From Nitrososphaerota archaeon (lineage in GTDB: Archaea; Thermoproteota; Nitrososphaeria; Nitrososphaerales; Nitrosopumilaceae): 7,190 nt of DNA. Under the pieces are notes generated by a model. That model was given only the letters and a program-made list of their open reading frames with translations, had not been told where the DNA came from and ran no database searches. Positions 6,877 through 7,190 of this stretch are shown in pieces. The DNA is taken from contig JAGWGO010000077.1 in NCBI GenBank assembly GCA_028867395.1, forward strand, positions 1-7,190. The letters are read 5' to 3'. Position 1 is the first letter of the stretch, and the number at the start of each line of letters is the position of its first letter. Position numbers and translations under genes: made by a program.

Positions 6877-7190
6877 GTCTTCTATCGCGTTCATTTTATC
6901 GCAGGGACACTGTAGATGTGGCAAAAGACCTTCTTGGGAAAAGATTGGTTCGCAAGATTGATGGAATAACAATCTCTGGAATTATTTCAGAGACAGAGGC
7001 ATATCGATACAAAGATGACCCTGCAAGTCACTCTTTTGGAGGTAAAACGGAGAGGAACAAAGCAATGTTTGGCGAGGTGGGAAAAGCCTATGTCTACTTT
7101 ACTTATGGGATGCATTATTGTGTAAATGCTGTTGCAAAAGATGAAAGTGTTGAGGCAGGCGCAGTATTGATACGGGCCCTTGTTCCAAAG
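6873..7190 (+). CDS. 3-methyladenine DNA glycosylase, AAG/MPG family (N-terminal part)
   Basis: The frame opens at an ATG overlapping the UDG stop (ATGA, 6873-6876) and stays open for 106 codons to the window edge, so the C-terminal part, probably nearly half, is missing. It matches the alkyladenine glycosylase family: ETEAY at 40-44, where E42 corresponds to the catalytic Glu125 of human AAG and Y44 to Tyr127; H53 in PASHS matches His136; Y75 and Y78 in YVYFTYG match the stacking Tyr159 and intercalating Tyr162; N85 matches Asn169; R101 in LIRAL matches Arg182. The enzyme excises alkylated and deaminated purines such as 3-methyladenine and hypoxanthine. The overlap with the UDG gene points to translational coupling and a shared repair role. 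Start is set by the overlap and by the family-typical opening FYRRDTVDVAKDLLG. Confidence 0.93.
   Translation, partial: MSLLSRSFYRRDTVDVAKDLLGKRLVRKIDGITISGIISETEAYRYKDDPASHSFGGKTERNKAMFGEVGKAYVYFTYGMHYCVNAVAKDESVEAGAVLIRALVPK

Overview
The window reads as chromosomal DNA of an ammonia-oxidising-type archaeon (Nitrososphaerota/Thaumarchaeota, probably Nitrosopumilales-like; the genus cannot be fixed from this sequence). The evidence is a PIN–PilT/VirB11–KH ATPase of the archaeal COG1855 (PINA) type, an archaeal TldD, a family 4 uracil-DNA glycosylase, archaeal TATA boxes placed about 25-29 nt ahead of start codons with no Shine-Dalgarno sequence (leaderless genes), and two-component genes, which are common in this phylum. 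Base composition is moderately AT-rich and looks even throughout. I see no mobile element, CRISPR array, tRNA or rRNA.

Layout: 1-228 is non-coding. On the minus strand, transcribed leftward, lie a stand-alone histidine phosphotransfer (Hpt) protein (2538-2906), a single-domain CheY-like receiver (2131-2493) and the PINA-like ATPase (229-2034). A 66-bp divergent promoter region (2907-2972) separates these from the plus-strand genes: a membrane sensor histidine kinase (2973-4847), a TldD metalloprotease (4878-6293), a family 4 uracil-DNA glycosylase (6295-6876), and the first 106 codons of an AAG/MPG-type 3-methyladenine DNA glycosylase (from 6873, cut by the window end).

Functionally there are two groups. 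The kinase, Hpt protein and receiver form a compact split signalling module. The kinase has no receiver domain, the receiver has no output domain and the Hpt protein has no kinase core, so the route of phosphate flow is an open question. The TldD–UDG–AAG run is tightly packed (1-nt gap, then a 4-nt ATGA overlap) and places two base-excision-repair glycosylases in one translationally coupled unit. The PINA-like ATPase is also linked, by its characterised crenarchaeal relative, to recombination and replication-fork processing.

The most informative new points are a perfect 5-bp inverted repeat framing the kinase TATA box, start-codon corrections implied by TATA spacing (especially the receiver gene), and a probable internal duplication in the kinase sensor region. 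I found no clear sign of a wholly new system.
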